Below, piece after piece: positions 39,721 to 48,609 of a stretch of DNA of 64,000 bases. The stretch's first letter is position 1. Each line of letters opens with the position of its first letter. The position numbers were made by a program, and so were the translations under genes. Location of the stretch: NCBI RefSeq assembly GCF_000298175.1, contig NZ_BAGZ01000005.1:558001-622000 (forward strand). The letters are read 5' to 3'. This DNA comes from Austwickia chelonae NBRC 105200 (GTDB lineage: Bacteria > Actinomycetota > Actinomycetes > Actinomycetales > Dermatophilaceae). The notes below the pieces were generated by a model that was not told the DNA's origin, searched no databases, and worked only from the letters and a program-made list of their open reading frames with translations.

Positions 39721-39912
39721 TAACCACATCGATACCCGAACCAGAACAACAGCGCGGGATCAGACCAATACCGGCGCAGACGTCGGCCGACCCACCAGCA
39801 CGACGCACCACACCCGCCCGGCCGGTCTCTCCACAGCCGGACCCCAGCCCCCCACACAGACGGCCACCCCGACCGGTCCCGGACGGAACCGATCGGGCAT
39901 GCCGCCGTCCGC

Positions 39913-41142
39913 TCACCCCGTCGTCGCCTCCGGACACAGGATGGCGATGCACTCCATGTGATGGGTCATCGGGAAAGCATCGAAGACGGACAGGTCCCGC
40001 AGGACATAACCTGCCTCCGCCGCATAAGCGATATCCCGGGACAACGCCGCCGGATCGCAGGCCACATAGGCCACCGCCCGCGGCCGCAAGGCGGCCACGG
40101 CCTCGACGACATCACGACCTGCACCAGTTCTCGGCGGATCCAGGACCACCAGATCGAACGACGCGCCCTGCTCCACAAGCTCGGGCAAGGCGTGATCCAC
40201 CCGTCCATGCAGGATCGACACCTGGCCGTCCCCAGCGAAATGATCGGCCGCCGCGTGCGCAGCCCGGGAATCGGATTCCACCGCCACCACCTCACCGGTG
40301 CCCCCCACCGAACGGGCCAGGGCCCGCGCGAAGAGACCGACCCCCGAGTACAGGTCGAGACAGCGTTCACCCGGCTCCGGCGCCAGACCCTCGAGAACCC
40401 GATCGACGAAAGTCTGCGCCGCCGCAGGATGGACCTGCCAAAAACCCAAGGCGTTCAACCGGAACAACGCTTCTTCCCCGCCCACCACGACCCGTTCGTG
40501 GAGAGAAGGAGTGCGCTTCAGTCCCTGCGGCGCCGTCACCACGGCGCGCTCCCCCGTGGAAGAGACCACCGCATGCACCGCCTTGGCCCTCGGGTACACC
40601 GACGAGAACACCTCGCTGTCAGCGATCCCGGGCGCAGCCAAGAGACATTCGTCGACCGCCAGCACCTCTCGGCTGCGGTGCGGGTGAAAGCCGGTCCGAC
40701 CTCGACGGTCGACCGCCAGATTCACCCTGGTGCGCCAGCCCAGGCCGTCCTCGTGACCGGCGAGCGGTTCCACGGTGACCGTCCGGTCCACTCCGGCCAG
40801 CCTCGACAGCTGCTCCCGGACCACGGCAGCCTTCATCTCCCGCTGATAGGCCAGATCGACATGCTGGAAATCGCATCCCCCGCAGCCGGAAGGCCCGGCA
40901 TAGCGGCACGGCGCGTCCACCCGCTTCTCCGAGGGCTCCAACACCTCGATGGCCTCTGCCAGCAGGAAACGGTCCCCAGTGCGTCCCGCGATGACCCGCG
41001 CCCGCACCCGCTCACCGGGCAGACTGTGCCGCACGAAGAGGACCAGCCCCTCGTGCCGAGCAACACAATGTCCGCCGTGTGCCACCGGGCCCACTTCCAC
41101 CACATACTCGGCGCCCACCGCCGAGACCCGGTTAGCAGTCAC
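39913..41142 (-). CDS. TRAM-domain class I SAM-dependent RNA methyltransferase (RumA/TrmA type)
   Basis: 409 residues. N-terminal TRAM RNA-binding domain (about 8-66). Probable [4Fe-4S] cysteines C79, C87 and C90 in the CRYAGPSGCGGCDF region. SAM site LDLYSGVGLFARALA near 285, DPPRTGAG near 338, and the nucleophile C362 in YVACDPAALSRD. Catalyses C5-methyl-uridine formation in tRNA or rRNA; which RNA cannot be told. The GTG at 41142 overlaps the APC permease stop by four bases (GTGA), fixing the start. This pairing with an APC permease and TrkA genes is conserved in actinobacteria. Confidence 0.88.
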   Translation of the reverse strand: MTANRVSAVGAEYVVEVGPVAHGGHCVARHEGLVLFVRHSLPGERVRARVIAGRTGDRFLLAEAIEVLEPSEKRVDAPCRYAGPSGCGGCDFQHVDLAYQREMKAAVVREQLSRLAGVDRTVTVEPLAGHEDGLGWRTRVNLAVDRRGRTGFHPHRSREVLAVDECLLAAPGIADSEVFSSVYPRAKAVHAVVSSTGERAVVTAPQGLKRTPSLHERVVVGGEEALFRLNALGFWQVHPAAAQTFVDRVLEGLAPEPGERCLDLYSGVGLFARALARSVGGTGEVVAVESDSRAAHAAADHFAGDGQVSILHGRVDHALPELVEQGASFDLVVLDPPRTGAGRDVVEAVAALRPRAVAYVACDPAALSRDIAYAAEAGYVLRDLSVFDAFPMTHHMECIAILCPEATTG

Positions 41143-43154
41143 TCGCCCCTCCGCACCGCGCCTGCCGTCGGAGCGGTCGTCGCCGCCTCCAAACGGGCTT
41201 CGGCATTCGCCGAAGACTGAAGCTGCCAAGGCACACTCACCATCATGACACCCGGCGTGAACAAAAGGGCCGCCTTCAGCCGCAACGCGCTCTGATTGTG
41301 CAAAACCTGCTCCCACCAATGCCCGACCACATATTCAGGAATGTAGACCGTCACCACATCTTCAGGATGACGCGCCCGCACATCCTTGACGTAGTTGAGC
41401 ACCGGCCTGGTGATCTCCCGGTAAGGACTGTCCAGAATGGTGAGCGGAACCGGTATATTCCGGCGATCCCATTCACGGGACAATTCCTTGGTCGCCTCTG
41501 ATTCGACGTTCACCGTGATCGCATCGAGCTGGGAAGGCCTCGACGCACGGGCATAGGCCAAGGCACGCATCGTCGGCTTGTGGATCTTGCTGATCAACAC
41601 GACAGCATGCACCCGGCTGGGCAGCGCACGCTCCTCCCGGGGATCGTCACCCAACGCGAGCTCCCTGCTCACCGAGCGGTAGTGCCGGTTGATGGCCTGC
41701 ATGAGGAAGTAGGTGACGATCATCGCCGCGATCGCCCACTTCGCGCCCCGCTGGAACTTCGTCACCAGCACGATCAGCAGGACGAGCCCCGACATGGAGG
41801 CACCGATGATGTTGATGATCCGACTGATCTGCATGTGTCGGCGTTCCTCGGCCACGGCGGTGCGCAGATTCCGGTTCCAGTGACGGATCATGCCCACCTG
41901 GCTCAAGGTGAAAGAGACGAAGACACCGACGATGTAGAGCTGGAGGAGCTCGGTGACCTTCGCTTCGTAGATCACGATCAACACGCAGGCCGCGCCGGCC
42001 AGGATGATGATGCCATTGCTGAATGCCAGCCGATCGCCGCGAGTATGCAGCTGACGCGGCAGATAACCGTCCTTCGCCAAGACCGAGGCCAACACGGGAA
42101 AACCGTTGAAGGCCGTGTTCGCAGCCAGCACCAACAGAATTCCGGTCACCGTGGCGATGAAGTAGAGACCGGGTGCGAAATCGCTGAAGACCGCATTGGC
42201 CAGTTGCGCCAGCACGGTCTCCTGCACATAGGACGAACCCACCGGTTTACCGTCCAACAAAAGCTGCTCGGCCGGAAATTCCGCGAATTTCATGCCGACC
42301 TTGTTGGCCAACAGGACGATCGACATCAACATGGCCACCGAGATCGACCCCATCAACAACAGGGTCGTCGCCGCATTCTGGCTCTTGGGCTTCTTGAAGG
42401 CAGGCACCCCGTTGCTGATCGCTTCCACTCCGGTGAGCGCCGCACATCCCGAGGAGAAAGCACGCAGCAGGAGGAAGAACATCGCCACCCCGGCCAGCGA
42501 CTCCATCCCGCTCTCCGGAACCAGTTCGTACTTCGCCGAAACCGCCATCGGCAGGTCACCGACCGCGGCACGGTAATAACCGTAGAGAGACATCGCGATC
42601 ACGCCGAACATGAAGGCATAGGTGGGAATCGCGAACAGTGACCCGGACTCACGCACCCCCCGCAGGTTCATCGCGGTCAACAGGGCGACCAGCACCACGG
42701 CCACCAAAGTCTCGTTACCGCGCAACTGGGGCAGAGCGGCAGCAGCATTCTGCACTCCGGAGGAGATGGAAACCGCAACGGTCAACACGTAATCGACCAG
42801 CAAGGCGCTGGCCACCACGACTCCGGCCTGCGGACCGATGTTGACCGTGGCCACTTCGTAGTCGCCACCGCCGGACGGATAGGCATGCACATTCTGCCGG
42901 TAGGACATGACCACGATGACCATGACGAAAGCCACGGTGAGGGCAATCTGCCAGGAATGGGTGGCGGCGAAGGCCCCACCGGCAGCGGCCAAGGTCAGAA
43001 AAATCTCGTCCGGAGCATAGGCCACCGAGGACAAGGCGTCGCTGGCGAAGACCGGCAGGGCGATCCGCTTCGGCAGCAGGGTCTCTCCCAAACGATCACT
43101 ACGCATGGCGCGACCGACAAGAACCCGTTTGAGGGCACGACTGGCTTTCGACAC
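41139..43154 (-). CDS. APC-superfamily amino acid permease with C-terminal soluble domain
   Basis: 671 residues from a GTG at 43154. The N-terminus V-SKASRALKRVLVGRAMRSD, then LPKRIALPVFASDALSSVAYAP, matches mycobacterial Rv2690c-like permeases. Twelve or so membrane helices span about 40-480, including the APC motif GGDYEVA near 87. A hydrophilic C-terminal domain (about 490-671) resembles a nucleotide-binding or USP-like regulatory part. Substrate unknown (amino acid or K+-linked). No ribosome site; a TACAGT -10 ends 6 nt before the GTG, so the mRNA is probably leaderless. Divergent from two trkA genes. Confidence 0.85.
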   Translation of the reverse strand: MSKASRALKRVLVGRAMRSDRLGETLLPKRIALPVFASDALSSVAYAPDEIFLTLAAAGGAFAATHSWQIALTVAFVMVIVVMSYRQNVHAYPSGGGDYEVATVNIGPQAGVVVASALLVDYVLTVAVSISSGVQNAAAALPQLRGNETLVAVVLVALLTAMNLRGVRESGSLFAIPTYAFMFGVIAMSLYGYYRAAVGDLPMAVSAKYELVPESGMESLAGVAMFFLLLRAFSSGCAALTGVEAISNGVPAFKKPKSQNAATTLLLMGSISVAMLMSIVLLANKVGMKFAEFPAEQLLLDGKPVGSSYVQETVLAQLANAVFSDFAPGLYFIATVTGILLVLAANTAFNGFPVLASVLAKDGYLPRQLHTRGDRLAFSNGIIILAGAACVLIVIYEAKVTELLQLYIVGVFVSFTLSQVGMIRHWNRNLRTAVAEERRHMQISRIINIIGASMSGLVLLIVLVTKFQRGAKWAIAAMIVTYFLMQAINRHYRSVSRELALGDDPREERALPSRVHAVVLISKIHKPTMRALAYARASRPSQLDAITVNVESEATKELSREWDRRNIPVPLTILDSPYREITRPVLNYVKDVRARHPEDVVTVYIPEYVVGHWWEQVLHNQSALRLKAALLFTPGVMMVSVPWQLQSSANAEARLEAATTAPTAGAVRRGE

Positions 43155-43304
43155 GGCTTCACTGTAGGACTCACATCGCCCGACACCTATCCGGGATACC
43201 CCACGTCCTCGATAAAGCCCCGTTTTGAGCTGACATTCGTCCCTCCCGGCGCAGCACTCCCCTGCCCAGGTGATATCCCCCGGCCGGAGGTGTACCGTCA
43301 GGCC
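43155..43304. promoter_or_regulatory. Divergent promoter region for the APC permease and trkA genes
   Basis: 150 bp. Minus strand: TACAGT (43166-43161) ends 6 nt before the permease GTG. Plus strand: TACCGT (43293-43298) ends 6 nt before the first trkA GTG. Neither gene has a proper Shine-Dalgarno. The mirrored geometry suggests two leaderless transcripts fired away from a shared region. -35 elements are not obvious. Confidence 0.5.
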
Positions 43305-43967
43305 GTGCACTTCGTGATCATGGGCTGCGGCCGCGTCGGTTCCGCCTTGGCGCTGGCCCTCGAACAACAAGGCCACGACGTGGCCGTCGTCGACCGGGAT
43401 GCCACCGCCTTCAGACGGTTGGGGCCGGAGTTCGAAGGACGACGGATCACCGGGATGGGCTTCGACCGCGACACCCTCGAACAGGCAGGCATCGAGAATG
43501 CCCACGCCTTCGCCGCCGTAAGCAGCGGCGACAACTCCAACATCCTCGCGGCCCGCGTGGCACGGGAGACCTACGGGGTGGAGAACGTCGTCGCCCGCAT
43601 CTACGACCCGGGCCGAGCCGAAATCTATCAACGCCTCGGCATCCCCACCGTCGCCACCGTCCGTTGGACCGCCGACCGGATGCTGCGTCAGCTGCTTCCC
43701 GACGGCGCAGTCCCCCAGTTCACGGACCCCAGTGGCAATGTCGTCATCGCCGAGGTCCGCGCGAACCCGGGCTGGATCGGGAAACCGCTGTCCAGGATCG
43801 AAGAAATCACCCGCACCCGGGTCGCCTACCTGCTGCGGCTGGGCGAAGGAGTTCTTCCCACCTCGGAGACCCTGCTCCAGGACGGCGACCTGATCAACAT
43901 CCTGTGCGAGACAAAACGTCTTTCCGATGTCGAGCAGATCCTCGACCGCGTCCCGCCCACCGACTGA
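43305..43967 (+). CDS. trkA: TrkA-type K+ uptake regulator (first, CeoB-like)
   Basis: 220 residues from a GTG at 43305. The Rossmann RCK_N domain starts at once (VIMGCGRVGSALALALEQQGHDVAVVDRD, glycines at 7-12), and an RCK_C domain covers about 135-215. Gating subunits of this kind bind NAD(H) or nucleotides and control Trk/Ktr K+ channels at the membrane. The channel subunit is not in the window. It lies 22 bp upstream of a second, different TrkA gene; tandem ceoB-ceoC pairs beside an APC permease are usual in actinobacteria. Confidence 0.9.
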   Translation: MHFVIMGCGRVGSALALALEQQGHDVAVVDRDATAFRRLGPEFEGRRITGMGFDRDTLEQAGIENAHAFAAVSSGDNSNILAARVARETYGVENVVARIYDPGRAEIYQRLGIPTVATVRWTADRMLRQLLPDGAVPQFTDPSGNVVIAEVRANPGWIGKPLSRIEEITRTRVAYLLRLGEGVLPTSETLLQDGDLINILCETKRLSDVEQILDRVPPTD

Positions 43968-43989
43968 GCCGCAGAAGAAGGAAAACACC

Positions 43990-44670
43990 ATGCGCGTGGT
44001 CATCGCCGGGGCCGGCAGCGTCGGCCGCTCCATCGCCCAGGAGCTCATCAACAACGGTCATGAGGTCCTGCTCATCGACCACAATTCCGCAGAGGTCCAG
44101 CCCAGCCGCGTGGTCGACGCCTCATGGCTGCTCGCCGACGCCTGCGAGATCTCAGCCCTGCATGAGGCCGGTCTGGAGAGCTGCGAGGTCGTCGTCGCCG
44201 CCACCGGTGACGACAAAGCGAACCTGGTCGTCTCCCTCCTGGCCAAGACCGAGTTCGGAGTGCCCCGCACCGTCGCTCGGGTCAACAATCCCAAGAACGA
44301 ATGGCTCTTCGACGAAGGGTGGGGAGTCGATGTCGCGGTTTCGACGCCACGCCTGATGACCGCACTGGTCGAAGAAGCGGTCAGCATCGGAAACTTGGTG
44401 CGGATCTTCGAGTTCCAGCAGAGTGGTTCGACCCTCGTCGAATTGACCCTTCCTGAGGACTCTCCCTGGGCCGGCCGTCTCGTCGGAGACGTCCTCTGGC
44501 CCGCCAACACCGTTCTCACCTGCATCGTGCGGGAACAGCGGGCCATCGCCCCCTCCCCCGACGATCTCCTCGAGGCCGGTGACGAACTGATGCTCGTCAC
44601 CAACCCCGAATCGGAGATCGCCCTCGAGTGCCTGCTCAACCCCCGGGCCACCAAACACCCCGAGGACTGA
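43990..44670 (+). CDS. TrkA-type K+ uptake regulator (second, CeoC-like)
   Basis: 226 residues. RCK_N domain with VIAGAGSVGRSIAQELINNGHEVLLIDH (nucleotide glycines GAGSVG) and the acidic ribose-binding end of strand 2, then RCK_C at about 138-220. It differs clearly from the upstream paralogue, so the two probably form a hetero-oligomeric gating ring. The ATG at 43990 has GAAGGA upstream. It converges on the DUF3159 gene with a 10-bp gap. Confidence 0.9.
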   Translation: MRVVIAGAGSVGRSIAQELINNGHEVLLIDHNSAEVQPSRVVDASWLLADACEISALHEAGLESCEVVVAATGDDKANLVVSLLAKTEFGVPRTVARVNNPKNEWLFDEGWGVDVAVSTPRLMTALVEEAVSIGNLVRIFEFQQSGSTLVELTLPEDSPWAGRLVGDVLWPANTVLTCIVREQRAIAPSPDDLLEAGDELMLVTNPESEIALECLLNPRATKHPED

Positions 44671-44680
44671 ACGTGACCGG

Positions 44681-45418
44681 TCAGGCCCGGCGGGGACGGC
44701 TCCCCTCCGGGTCCGACCAAGGTTCGTTCTCCTGCTCGTCCAGCGGGGTATTGCCCCGCAGGAGCATCGCAGCGATCACCCCGACGACCAGAAGATAGGT
44801 CGGCCACCCCAGGACCAGTTTCGCCGTTCCGAGCAGGGCTACCTGCCCCGCTGCGTACAGAGGCAACATGATGGCGGCCCGACCGAGCATGAGGGCGGCC
44901 AACAACAAGGTGATGCGTGAACAGACCCTGACCATCCCCGGATGTCTGCGCCACCTGGTGAAGACGCCGAGATCGACATCCTCCGGATCCTCCGTGAGCC
45001 GAGGATCAGCTGCGGCGACCATGAAGCCCATCACCGGCCAGCGAACAAGCACCGACACCAGGAAGCCCGCGCCCTGTGCCAGATTCCACAGGATCGACGG
45101 CAGGAAGGCGTCCTCGGCCCGCCCTGTCCTCAACGCGAAAGCAGCAGCGATCGCCGTCGCCAGCACCGACGACAGCGCATAACGCACCGTCTGTCGCTGC
45201 ACCACCCGGAGGACGACAGCGCCCAGGACCGCGATGCCTGACGCCACCAACGCTTTGACCAGATCGCCGGCCCAGGCCCAGACGAGGATGAAAGCAACAG
45301 TGGGAACACCGGCCTCGACCGCACCCCGCCACCCACCGAGCAGCTGGGAAAGTCTGTCCCGCAGGATGCCCTCGACCGTGTCCGGCGCCTCGCGCCGGTG
45401 TCGTCCTTCACCGTCCAT
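44681..45418 (-). CDS. DUF3159 family membrane protein
   Basis: 245 residues. An N-terminal amphipathic or hydrophobic region (EGILRDRLSQLLGGWRGAVEAGVPTVAFILVWAW) starts a membrane protein with about five to six helices, interrupted by a loop LTEDPEDVDLGVFTRWRRHPGM, and a charged C-terminus. DUF3159 has no assigned function and is found in actinobacteria in this same block. The ATG at 45418 lies within the last codons of the OB-fold gene (11-bp overlap), indicating coupling. Confidence 0.85.
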   Translation of the reverse strand: MDGEGRHRREAPDTVEGILRDRLSQLLGGWRGAVEAGVPTVAFILVWAWAGDLVKALVASGIAVLGAVVLRVVQRQTVRYALSSVLATAIAAAFALRTGRAEDAFLPSILWNLAQGAGFLVSVLVRWPVMGFMVAAADPRLTEDPEDVDLGVFTRWRRHPGMVRVCSRITLLLAALMLGRAAIMLPLYAAGQVALLGTAKLVLGWPTYLLVVGVIAAMLLRGNTPLDEQENEPWSDPEGSRPRRA

Positions 45419-45782
45419 GGCGTGGCATCAACAGTTCGTACTGGGGGTTGAAGACGGTCGGCGTGCCCTTGCGGTACATCACCCGACCCCGGACCCGCAT
45501 CCTCACCCCGGGTTCGATCCCGCGGACCTCTCTACGCCCCAACCAGACCAGACGCATCGTGGCGGTACCGTCGTACAGCTCGGCGGTCAACATCGGCACC
45601 CGAGCATGCGCGGGAAGGGTCAACGAGCGCAGCTCACCACAGACGTCGGCCATCCCACGGTCCTTGACCTCCTTGATGCTGTATGCACCGAGCGACTGGG
45701 CGTGCTCCACCAACTCCGCAGCGTCCTCTTCCTCCTGCGAACGGGTGACCCGCCGAGCGAAGCGCGAAAAGACCGATCCCAT
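45408..45782 (-). CDS. Small OB-fold nucleic-acid-binding protein
   Basis: 124 residues from the ATG at 45782. The N-terminal helix is basic then acidic (RFARRVTRSQEEEDAAEL). The OB fold (about 45-124) has the core RMRVRGRVMYRKGTPTVFNPQYEL, as in RecG-like or tRNA_anti OB domains. Actinobacterial members of this block are annotated as DNA-binding of unknown role. It sits 10 bp after DUF3710 and overlaps DUF3159. Confidence 0.8.
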   Translation of the reverse strand: MGSVFSRFARRVTRSQEEEDAAELVEHAQSLGAYSIKEVKDRGMADVCGELRSLTLPAHARVPMLTAELYDGTATMRLVWLGRREVRGIEPGVRMRVRGRVMYRKGTPTVFNPQYELLMPRHGR

Positions 45783-45792
45783 GGACGCCAGA

Positions 45793-46596
45793 TCACCGGA
45801 TCTCTGTGATCTCGGGGCCACGTTCGAACGGACGGAGCGCATCGGACGGCGACTGGCCTTCCGGGCCCGCACCGTTCGCCTCCATCAATTCCTTGGGCAG
45901 ACGCAGGGGGAGCATCTCCCGGGGCGGCCGAGCATCGGTGCCGCGGATCACCACCGAGTTGCTGATCATCCGGTAGAACGGTTCAGCTGCATATTCCTGA
46001 GAAGCAGCGGGGCCGGTCAGGACGGCCCGGAGGAACCATCGCGGCCCGTCTACGCCGATGAAACGCATGACCTGGTAGACCGTCCGCCCATCCGGTCCGC
46101 GGCTAGGCAGCCGGGTGAGCAGTTCGGTGCCGAGCGGTCCGTTGCGCAGATCGGCCGTGCCACCCCTGGTGGTCACGCCTTCAGCGATCTCGTCCCGAAT
46201 GAAGTCCCAGATCCCGGCGCTGCGCGGGGCGGCGAAGGCCTGGATCTGCATCGAGCTGCCGTTCAGGCCGGTAGTGACGGCCTGAACGTCGTTCGTCTCC
46301 GGGTCTACCTCGATCCGCAATTCCGCGCCTGGCAGCGCAGCCAGCCACACACCACCCAAGTCGACACGGTCCCCGCGGTCCTCGACCTCCGAACGGTCGT
46401 AGGGCCCGCTGTCCTCCCTGCGGTAGTCCGAGTCCAGGGAAGAGACGCTGTCCGCGGCCGCTGGTTCTGGTGCGGGCCCGTCGTCATACGGGTAATCGGG
46501 GTTCTCGTACTCGTCGATCCCCAGGTCGTCGGTGACGACGACCCGTCGACCGACCTTGTCCTCACCCTCGCGGCGCCGGCGCCGGAACAGTGCCAT
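45793..46596 (-). CDS. DUF3710 family protein
   Basis: 267 residues. Basic start MALFRRRRR, an acidic linker (about 20-75: YENPDYPYDDGPAPEP), then the conserved domain from VDLGGVWLAALPGAELRIEVD to the end. It includes MQIQAFAAPRSAGIWDFIRDEI and MRFIGVDGPRWFLRAVLTG. Function unknown; DUF3710 is reliably placed between dut and the OB-fold gene in actinobacteria. Soluble. Confidence 0.88.
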   Translation of the reverse strand: MALFRRRRREGEDKVGRRVVVTDDLGIDEYENPDYPYDDGPAPEPAAADSVSSLDSDYRREDSGPYDRSEVEDRGDRVDLGGVWLAALPGAELRIEVDPETNDVQAVTTGLNGSSMQIQAFAAPRSAGIWDFIRDEIAEGVTTRGGTADLRNGPLGTELLTRLPSRGPDGRTVYQVMRFIGVDGPRWFLRAVLTGPAASQEYAAEPFYRMISNSVVIRGTDARPPREMLPLRLPKELMEANGAGPEGQSPSDALRPFERGPEITEIR

Positions 46597-46666
46597 CTGA
46601 TCTCCTCATAAGCCCTTGGCAGGCCGTGACGTGGTGCTGTGTGGCTCAACCCGAACGCGGCTGATC

Positions 46667-47146
46667 CTAGCCCCCCGGAGCGAGACACTTCGAGGAGCCA
46701 CCGAAACCACCGCTGGCGCCGTGGCCGGTGGCCCCTCTTTCACTGCCCGGAAGACTGGCCACCTCCACCAGATGGGCGCGGGCCACCCGTTGGACGACAA
46801 GCTGAGCGATCCGATCGCCCCTGTTCAGGACGATCGGACGATGCGCATCGTGGTTTATCAGATTGACGAAGATCTCGCCACGATATCCACTGTCGATGGT
46901 TCCTGGCGCGTTGACCATGCCCAGTCCGTACCGGTGCGCCAGACCGGAACGAGGGTGCACCAGCCCGACGTACCCCGCTGGGATCGCCACGGCCAGACCT
47001 GTGGGAACCAATGAACGCTCCCCCGGAGCCAAGGAAAGGTCCTCCTTGGCGTACAGATCCAGACCGGCGTCCCCCTCCCGGGCGTAACAGGGAAGGGGCA
47101 GCTCCGGGTCGAGCCGGACCACCTCGATACGGACGTCATCCACCAC
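46667..47146 (-). CDS. dut: Deoxyuridine 5'-triphosphate nucleotidohydrolase
   Basis: Trimeric dUTPase, hydrolysing dUTP to dUMP and pyrophosphate to keep uracil out of DNA and feed dTMP synthesis. About 159 residues. The five motifs are present: [45 protein letters not shown], and the C-terminal arm [16 protein letters not shown]. The start is uncertain: GTG at 47146, GTG at 47143 or TTG at 47152, none with a strong site. The gene follows DUF4193 almost immediately. Confidence 0.94.
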   Translation of the reverse strand: MVDDVRIEVVRLDPELPLPCYAREGDAGLDLYAKEDLSLAPGERSLVPTGLAVAIPAGYVGLVHPRSGLAHRYGLGMVNAPGTIDSGYRGEIFVNLINHDAHRPIVLNRGDRIAQLVVQRVARAHLVEVASLPGSERGATGHGASGGFGGSSKCLAPGG

Positions 47147-47152
47147 CGTCAA

Positions 47153-47455
47153 TCAGCCTGCGCACTCCGAGCACACGGGACTGCCGTTGACCTCTTTGGC
47201 CAACTGGCTCCGGTGATGGACCAGGAAACAACGCGAGCAAGTGAACTCGTCCGCCTGCTTGGGGATCACCCGGACGGACAGCTCCTCACCGGACAGATCC
47301 GCACCGGGCAGCTCGAATCCCTCGGCCTGTTCGGTCTCGTCGACGTCGACACTGCTCGCGGACTTGTCCCCGCGCCGGGCTTTCAGCTCCTCGAGGGAGT
47401 CTTCCCCCAGGTCGTCGTCATCGGTCTTCCGCGGGGCATCGTAATCGGTCGCCAT
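47153..47455 (-). CDS. DUF4193 family zinc-ribbon protein
   Basis: 100 residues from the ATG at 47455 (GGGAG upstream). It starts MATDYDAPRKTDDD and is very acidic to about residue 50. Its C-terminus has two knuckles, CSRC and CSEC, separated by about 20 residues, a probable zinc ribbon. Function unknown; small acidic zinc-ribbon proteins of this type may contact RNA polymerase or nucleic acid, but this is not shown. Upstream gene of dut; 252-bp promoter gap. Confidence 0.88.
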   Translation of the reverse strand: MATDYDAPRKTDDDDLGEDSLEELKARRGDKSASSVDVDETEQAEGFELPGADLSGEELSVRVIPKQADEFTCSRCFLVHHRSQLAKEVNGSPVCSECAG

Positions 47456-47707
47456 CGAATTTCTCCCTGTCGGCATGGGTGACGTGGATCGCCGGGCTTG
47501 TGGGACTCACCAAGGCCGACGCGTCGTCTGTGCTGCAGGACCAACGCGCCGGGCCGCTGTTCTGTGCCCGGTCCAGCGGGATTGTGCCCTAAAAAGCGGC
47601 GGGTTTCATCCCCGGCACTCCGTAAGGACGTGGAGAAGACCAGATCTGGACGTCCGACCCATCGGCCAGCGATCGTACGCCGCCGTCACCTGGTCATCCT
47701 CACCAGT

Positions 47708-48607
47708 TCACAGCTGCTGACCCGCCACGGTGTAGGCATAGGTCATCAGGTCGTGGATCTCCTGTGCAACAGCAGGTGGGGAGGCAGCTATTCCTGCCGG
47801 TAGTCCAGCCCCTGCAGACCAGAAGGAGACCTGCGCACCGGCCTCCTGGGCGACCAGCCATCCCGCCGCGATGTCCCAGGAGTTCACTCCCATCTCCGCA
47901 TAGGCGTCGACCAGTCCCGAACCCACCGAACACAGGTCCAGTGCGGCACTGCCCTCCCGCCGGATGTCCCGCACCACAGGCAGGATCTCCACCAGGGCGA
48001 GAGCCTGCAACCTGCGTCGTTCCGCGGCATAGCCAAAGCCTGTCGCCAGGAGGGTCTGTCCGATCTCAGACACCGAGGTGCATCGCAGGGCCCGGCGACC
48101 AGCCGGGGAATCCATCGCGGCGCCCTCACCGAGTCCGGCATGGAAGGTCTCACCGGTCACCGGATTGCACACCGCCCCGGCGATCGGCCACCAGCTACCC
48201 GGCACCGTGGGATCACCCAGCACCGCCGCCACCGAGACGGCGTACGCCGGCCGACCGTAGACATAGTTCACGGTGCCGTCGATCGGATCCACCACCCAGG
48301 TGATCCCCTCGAAGGAACCCTCGACGCCGGCCTCCTCACCGAGGACCGCGTCCTGTGGTCGACATTTCCTGATCTGCGCGCGCAGATAATCCTCGCAGGA
48401 CCGGTCCATGGCGGTCACCACGTCGGTACTCGTGCTCTTGGTGTCGACGACGCCCTCACCCGAGAGGGCTTTCTCCCGCCCCGACAGTGCCAGCTCAGCC
48501 GCACCGGAAGCGAGCTCCACAGCTGTCCTCCGGAGAGCGCGCACCAGCTCAGGAGACGGGCTGCCCGTGCCGCCCGGGGACGGAGAAAATCCACTGGTCA
48601 TCGACAC
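47708..48607 (-). CDS. suhB: Inositol-1-monophosphatase family phosphatase
   Basis: 299 residues from a GTG at 48607 (AGGAG 7 nt upstream); an ATG at 48601 is also possible. The metal-binding motifs of the IMPase family are present: GEEAG near 90, WVVDPIDGTVNYVYG near 107 and NSWDIAAGWLVAQEAG near 245. It removes phosphate from myo-inositol-1-phosphate or related sugar phosphates, relevant to phosphatidylinositol and mycothiol in actinobacteria. The start lies 2 bp after the ferrochelatase stop, so the two are cotranscribed. Confidence 0.85.
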   Translation of the reverse strand: MSMTSGFSPSPGGTGSPSPELVRALRRTAVELASGAAELALSGREKALSGEGVVDTKSTSTDVVTAMDRSCEDYLRAQIRKCRPQDAVLGEEAGVEGSFEGITWVVDPIDGTVNYVYGRPAYAVSVAAVLGDPTVPGSWWPIAGAVCNPVTGETFHAGLGEGAAMDSPAGRRALRCTSVSEIGQTLLATGFGYAAERRRLQALALVEILPVVRDIRREGSAALDLCSVGSGLVDAYAEMGVNSWDIAAGWLVAQEAGAQVSFWSAGAGLPAGIAASPPAVAQEIHDLMTYAYTVAGQQL

Positions 48608-48609
48608 GG

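Noticed and set aside
36829-39723. Very long open frame (964 codons) on the plus strand opposite aconitase
   Set aside because: The minus-strand frame is unambiguous aconitase. The plus frame is open only because G/C-biased third positions remove stops; its composition is Gly/Val/Asp-rich with no recognisable domain.
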